From assembly GCA_030248195.1 (NCBI GenBank), contig JASAND010030234.1:1-64000 (forward strand): a stretch of DNA of 64,000 nt, in the 5' to 3' direction. Origin of the DNA: Trissonchulus latispiculum (lineage: Eukaryota; Nematoda; Enoplea; Enoplida; Ironidae). Position numbers and translations under genes: made by a program. A model generated the notes under the pieces. That model was given only the letters and a program-made list of their open reading frames with translations. It ran no database searches and was not told the origin of the DNA. How positions within the stretch are numbered: the stretch's first letter is position 1; each line of letters starts with the position of its first letter. Of this stretch, positions 60,950-64,000 are shown one piece after another.

Positions 60950-63705
60950 GTGGGTATATATTATATATTCTGCTTTTATTCCTTTATTAGGAACTATGGG
61001 TATATCTTTTCATAGTAAAACATAACTAGGAATAAATGGATTTAGAACTGACCTAAGTCGTGTTACATACTTCTCATACCTGTTACAGAAATTTCCCTAA
61101 TTAATTAGCTAATTTTATAATCTTGTTAATTAAACTGCTCCGGCAGCTATTTCCCAAAAACTAAAACTCTAACTACTGTCAGCTAATTCCAATTTCAACA
61201 TTTCCAATCGAGCAACTAATTAACAATTCCAGATCTGATTCGATGGCAGGCAAGATTAGCAACGTCCAAGACCAGAGTAGAACTGGACAAGATAAAGAAG
61301 AATCTGAATACGAAAATGGAGGTTGATGAAGCTGGTTCATTGTTTTTATCAGGTAGAACTACTGAGAAAAGACATGAACTAATTCTTGAGCCCGGTTCAC
61401 ACTAGGCAATCTGCAGGTAATTTACTTGCCAGGAATTTAGGGGCAATGGCGGTAGTCCCAGCAATGCCCCCGTTCACACTGCATCACCAAGATTCCGGCA
61501 ATATAGGGGAAAAATTTAAAATTTTAGTCCAGGGGCAATATGTATGCAGCTATATTTACGTGTTTAATTGCCACGGAACTTGCTCACTCTCCTAGCTGAG
61601 GTTCCCGATTGACATCAATATTGCAGGTAATTTTTACACTGTTCACACTGGCACTCTAAATGGGCAATCTGTTGACAATCACATTGCTGGCAATCATATT
61701 GCCTACAATTATTGCCTAATGTGAATCGGGCTTTAATATTGCTTAATTATAATACTAATATCAGTTTTCTTAGTTATCCTGCAAAATTCTAGTAATATTT
61801 AGCTAGCTTATAAAATGCAAGTAATATTTTGCTAGTAAACCAAATTTAAGCTTTTCATATTTTCATTTTAGATTGAATGCCATGTATCGCCCACATTTTA
61901 TCTCTGCATTAACGTTTTTGTAATAGTATTGAATTTATAGGAATCCTTGACGACGGAAACGGCGATTATTATTGTTTGGATAAGTCCAATAACATCCTCA
62001 GACAGTATTACGTCAGTGTTACAGAACCAATTCCCACTTTGCTAGTCAAATGCAAGTTACATTGACTAAAAGTTATTTAAATTTGAAATCAAGAAATTAA
62101 TAGATTAAGTTTATAAATGATATATGCAAGCGTGTAGCGCGTGGATTGTCGAAAGTCACATGTCGCGTAGGATTTGTAGTATGTCGTATGTCTCTTGTCC
62201 TCCTGACTGATGTGTTCAGAGGCTGATATCTTGTCGGACTATATTCCAGTGCAACAATAGCCAAAGCAGTATTACCTAACCTATAGGCACGTGAAACGCG
62301 ATAAATTTGTCACACGACACTTTTGTCGCCACGAGCAATTAACCTGTGAACACTGTGACATACGACTATGCGATAAGCGACACGCGACGTACGACTCTGC
62401 GACACGCGACAGGCGATATACTACTAGGTCTGTGAGCCGGCCATTATATATTTTTTGATTTGTTTACTTATATTTTGCAATAAAATGTTACGAAGCTTTA
62501 TGCTATGATGGAACAGGCTCTACAAAAACAAAAACTCACAGGATTTTCACGTCACGTCACGATATCCTGCCTGGTTTACACAAGCTTACGTATAACCGTC
62601 TATTTTAGCTTCTGAAGAATTAACTATGCCGACTGATTATTACGATTTAAAAGCTTTGAATAAATTTCAAAGCGAAGTTAGATATGAGTGGTCTAGTTGG
62701 TCGGAGTGCGACGTTTGTGGTCAGGTAGTTTGGCTATAATGAGAGGAATTACGCAATCACGTATATTCTTGGTCTTCTTTTTCATTAAAGTATAAATTTA
62801 GTTTAGAAACAGTTCATCCTATTATTTATGCTAAACAACCCTCAAACGGAAATTTCTGCTTTGCTTTACTTCGTCGTAGTGTTGTTCATCGGTCTAATTT
62901 TTGTGGGCCGGTCGGTTGGACGGTGCACCGACCCTCACCGGCCGGCGGTCCTGCCGCTGTCACTTTCGGCAGACTATCCAAAATACAAGAAAAAATATAA
63001 GATATTTAATAGTTTTCAAGGCAGGTTTTAGTTAGTCCGGCCCATTCCTGGCCTGGGCCGGCCGGCCGCCGGCCAGCCGGTCTGGACAGGGCCGGTGTCA
63101 ACACTACCCGTTGTACAATTGTTCCTTAAGCTTAAGCAACGGTTTTTGTTTAGCTAGGTCAACGCTTTAGAACAGCTGAGTGCACGATCGTTCCAAAAGT
63201 GGCCTATCCGGACAGTGCACATACTCATTACATTACAACGTTCTATAAATCCGTCCCTTGTTGGTCCACACTGCTACCGAAAGAATTGCAAGGACTTGCT
63301 TTTCTAAAGACAACCAGCGTATGTGAAAATGAGCGTTTTGGTAGAAATATATGTTTAGAGTACTGACTAGTCCGATTTCTTTAAATTTCTTCTTTTTCGG
63401 AATATCTTCTTCAGAGTCAGTCCGTCACTCTGTAACTCACAAAATATCGTTGCACAAAGCAGGCTTGGTTTGATAGCGTGTTTAGAGATTCCAGCTTTCT
63501 GCTCCTTGTAAAGTTGCCTGTCCTAAGCCTAAGTCCAGCTCTAAAGAAATGAGAAAATTGAAAGAACGAACAGATCAGTCTGCTGGTGAAGATCAGTACG
63601 ATGTTAGCGATGAGCCGCCTCCTTTACCGCCTGGCGTTGACACTGACTCTGAGTTCACCTCCGAGGGTAGACCACTGATTCTTACTTGCGAAGCAAAACA
63701 AAGAG
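60691..63705 (+). CDS. FAM187-like: FAM187-like Ig/TSP1-like membrane or secreted protein, whole gene (3' incomplete)
   Basis: Five exons keep phase throughout (0-1, 2-1, 2-1, 2-0, 0-1). Order: signal peptide, a V-type Ig domain (ECLEC, IRWQARL, EVDEAGSLFL, NGDYYC), a short linker, a TSP1-like block YEWSSWSECDVCGQ, a second Cys-containing segment (APCKVACP), and the start of another Ig domain (GRPLILTCEA). This order and the W-x2-W-x2-C-x2-C block are those of vertebrate FAM187A/B, proteins of unknown function with a C-terminal membrane helix, which would lie beyond the window. An extra small exon between 62724 and 63495 cannot be excluded. Confidence 0.72.
61233..61352 (+). CDS. FAM187-like: FAM187-like gene, exon 2: Ig C-E strands
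   Basis: 120 nt, acceptor CAATTCCAG, donor TTATCAG/GTAGAA. Encodes DLIRWQARLATSKTRVELD (core Trp), then EVDEAGSLFLSG. Phase joins both neighbours (G+AT gives Asp, G+GA gives Gly). Confidence 0.85.
61388..61733. mobile_element. MITE with GGCAAT words
   Basis: Ends GCCCGGTTCACACTAGGCAAT-type and ATTGCCTAATGTGAATCGGG are inverted. TTAA follows on the right and TTGA precedes on the left, suggesting a piggyBac-type TTAA duplication with one change. GGCAAT/ATTGCC words recur throughout. It lies in intron 2 of the FAM187-like gene. Confidence 0.7.
61941..62051 (+). CDS. FAM187-like: FAM187-like gene, exon 3: Ig F-G strands
   Basis: 111 nt, acceptor AATTTATAG. Encodes ILDDGNGDYYCLDKSNN, RQYYVSVTEPIPTLLVK. 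DxGxYxC-type motif with the second Ig cysteine. The only donor that keeps phase with exon 4 is a GC donor, AAAT/GCAAGT; no GT donor in the right phase was found before the stop at TGA 62066. Confidence 0.75.
62130..62425. repeat. Array of GCGACACGCGAC/GTCGCGT words
   Basis: TGTCGCGTAGGATT and ATGTCGTATGTC on the left, CGACACGCGACGTACGAC, TGCGACACGCGACAGGCGAT on the right, largely in inverse orientation. Probably another word-array element, but ends are not clear. Confidence 0.5.
62609..62724 (+). CDS. FAM187-like: FAM187-like gene, exon 4: linker and TSP1-like block
   Basis: 116 nt, acceptor TCTATTTTAG, donor GGTCAG/GTAGTT. Encodes SEELTMPTDYYDLKALNK, then YEWSSWSECDVCGQ. The W-x2-W-x2-C-x2-C pattern is the FAM187/TSP1 signature. 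Confidence 0.85.
62877..63106. mobile_element. GGCCGG-word element, second copy
   Basis: Ends TAGTGTTGTTCATCGG and CCGGTGTCAACACTA are inverted and match the TAGTGTTGTTG right end of the element at 1856-2200. GGCCGG words cluster at both ends. 230 bp, intronic. Flanks CTTCGTCG and CCCGTTGT do not match, so the duplication has decayed or the copy is rearranged. Confidence 0.65.
63495..63705 (+). CDS. FAM187-like: FAM187-like gene, exon 5 (last visible)
   Basis: 211 nt, acceptor GATTCCAG, donor AAAGAG/GTATAA, phase 0 in, 1 out. Encodes LSAPCKVACPKPKSSSKEM, a Ser/Lys and acidic stretch, DEPPPLPPGVDTDSEF, then EGRPLILTCEAKQR, the B strand of a second Ig domain. Later exons are outside the window. 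Confidence 0.75.
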
Positions 63706-64000
63706 GTATAAAATTTTGACCATTTGGGAATTTTAAGAGTTTAAAATAAGCTTAAATTCAAACACAAATTGGGAATTAATAAAAGTGAAGTAATTTTACA
63801 ATAATTCACGAAAACCTGAAGTCATACCGCTCGCGCTCGGCACTACCACTATTTAACCAGATGACTATGTATATCACAAAATTTGAATTGTCTTTCATGA
63901 TCACTACGTCGACTTAGCGTTGGGAATAGTGCATTTGTTTTAAAGGATGAATAGTTCTCCCGCATGTACGAAATCTGGTATTAAATTTACGCGATGGAAA
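63706..64000. other. Intron of the FAM187-like gene to the window edge
   Basis: No further exon identified before the end of the sequence. Confidence 0.5.

Noticed and set aside
1..64000. CRISPR array, bacterial operon or integrated phage
   Set aside because: Repeats have no regular spacer pattern, coding regions are spliced, and no bacterial or phage genes were recognised.

Overview
The window is A+T-rich nuclear DNA from an animal, most likely a bilaterian invertebrate. Coding sequence is split into many short exons with consensus GT/AG borders. There are tRNA-derived SINEs, Ty1/copia and Ty3/gypsy relics, and very many small inverted-repeat DNA transposons. I cannot name the phylum. No bacterial-style operon, rRNA, CRISPR array or certain functional tRNA gene is visible.

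Two host genes are supported. The first is a presynaptic active-zone scaffold of the Piccolo/Fife/RIM type on the minus strand, running from the left edge of its first visible exon at 60546 to a stop at 21610. Eighteen exons could be placed by splice sites and reading phase. In order they encode acidic and proline-rich segments, a huge Ser/Tyr/Pro-rich exon with a short coiled coil, a PDZ domain and one C2 domain close to the C terminus. Two junctions do not keep phase, so at least two short exons are still missing, and the 5' part lies outside the placed exons. The second gene starts at 60691 on the plus strand, only 145 bp from the last placed minus-strand exon, and leaves the window on the right. 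It encodes a secreted or membrane protein with the order Ig, TSP1-like, Ig that is typical of FAM187 proteins. It is either nested in an upstream intron of the scaffold gene or shares a head-to-head border with it.

Layout: 1-21 kb is intergenic and filled with transposons (an LTR, foldbacks, hAT-like elements nested in one another, a gag-only LTR element, Ty3 and Ty1 pol relics). 21.5-60.5 kb is the scaffold gene, whose introns hold most of the other mobile elements. 60.7-64 kb is the start of the FAM187-like gene.

The most unusual content is in the mobile DNA. At least eight different short non-autonomous elements share one plan: short terminal inverted repeats, often an 8-bp target duplication, and inside each end an array of one short word private to that family (GGCCGG, GAAACT, TTGCGTCC, GGGTCA, GGCCC, CCGGGTC, GCGCAGCAAA, GGCAAT and others). 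A separate foldback family has CAAGAGTACATAAT ends, 7-bp target duplications and G-tract stems, with three copies, one composite and two with other elements inserted. Two unrelated LTR elements carry only gag between about 140-bp LTRs, with no pol.
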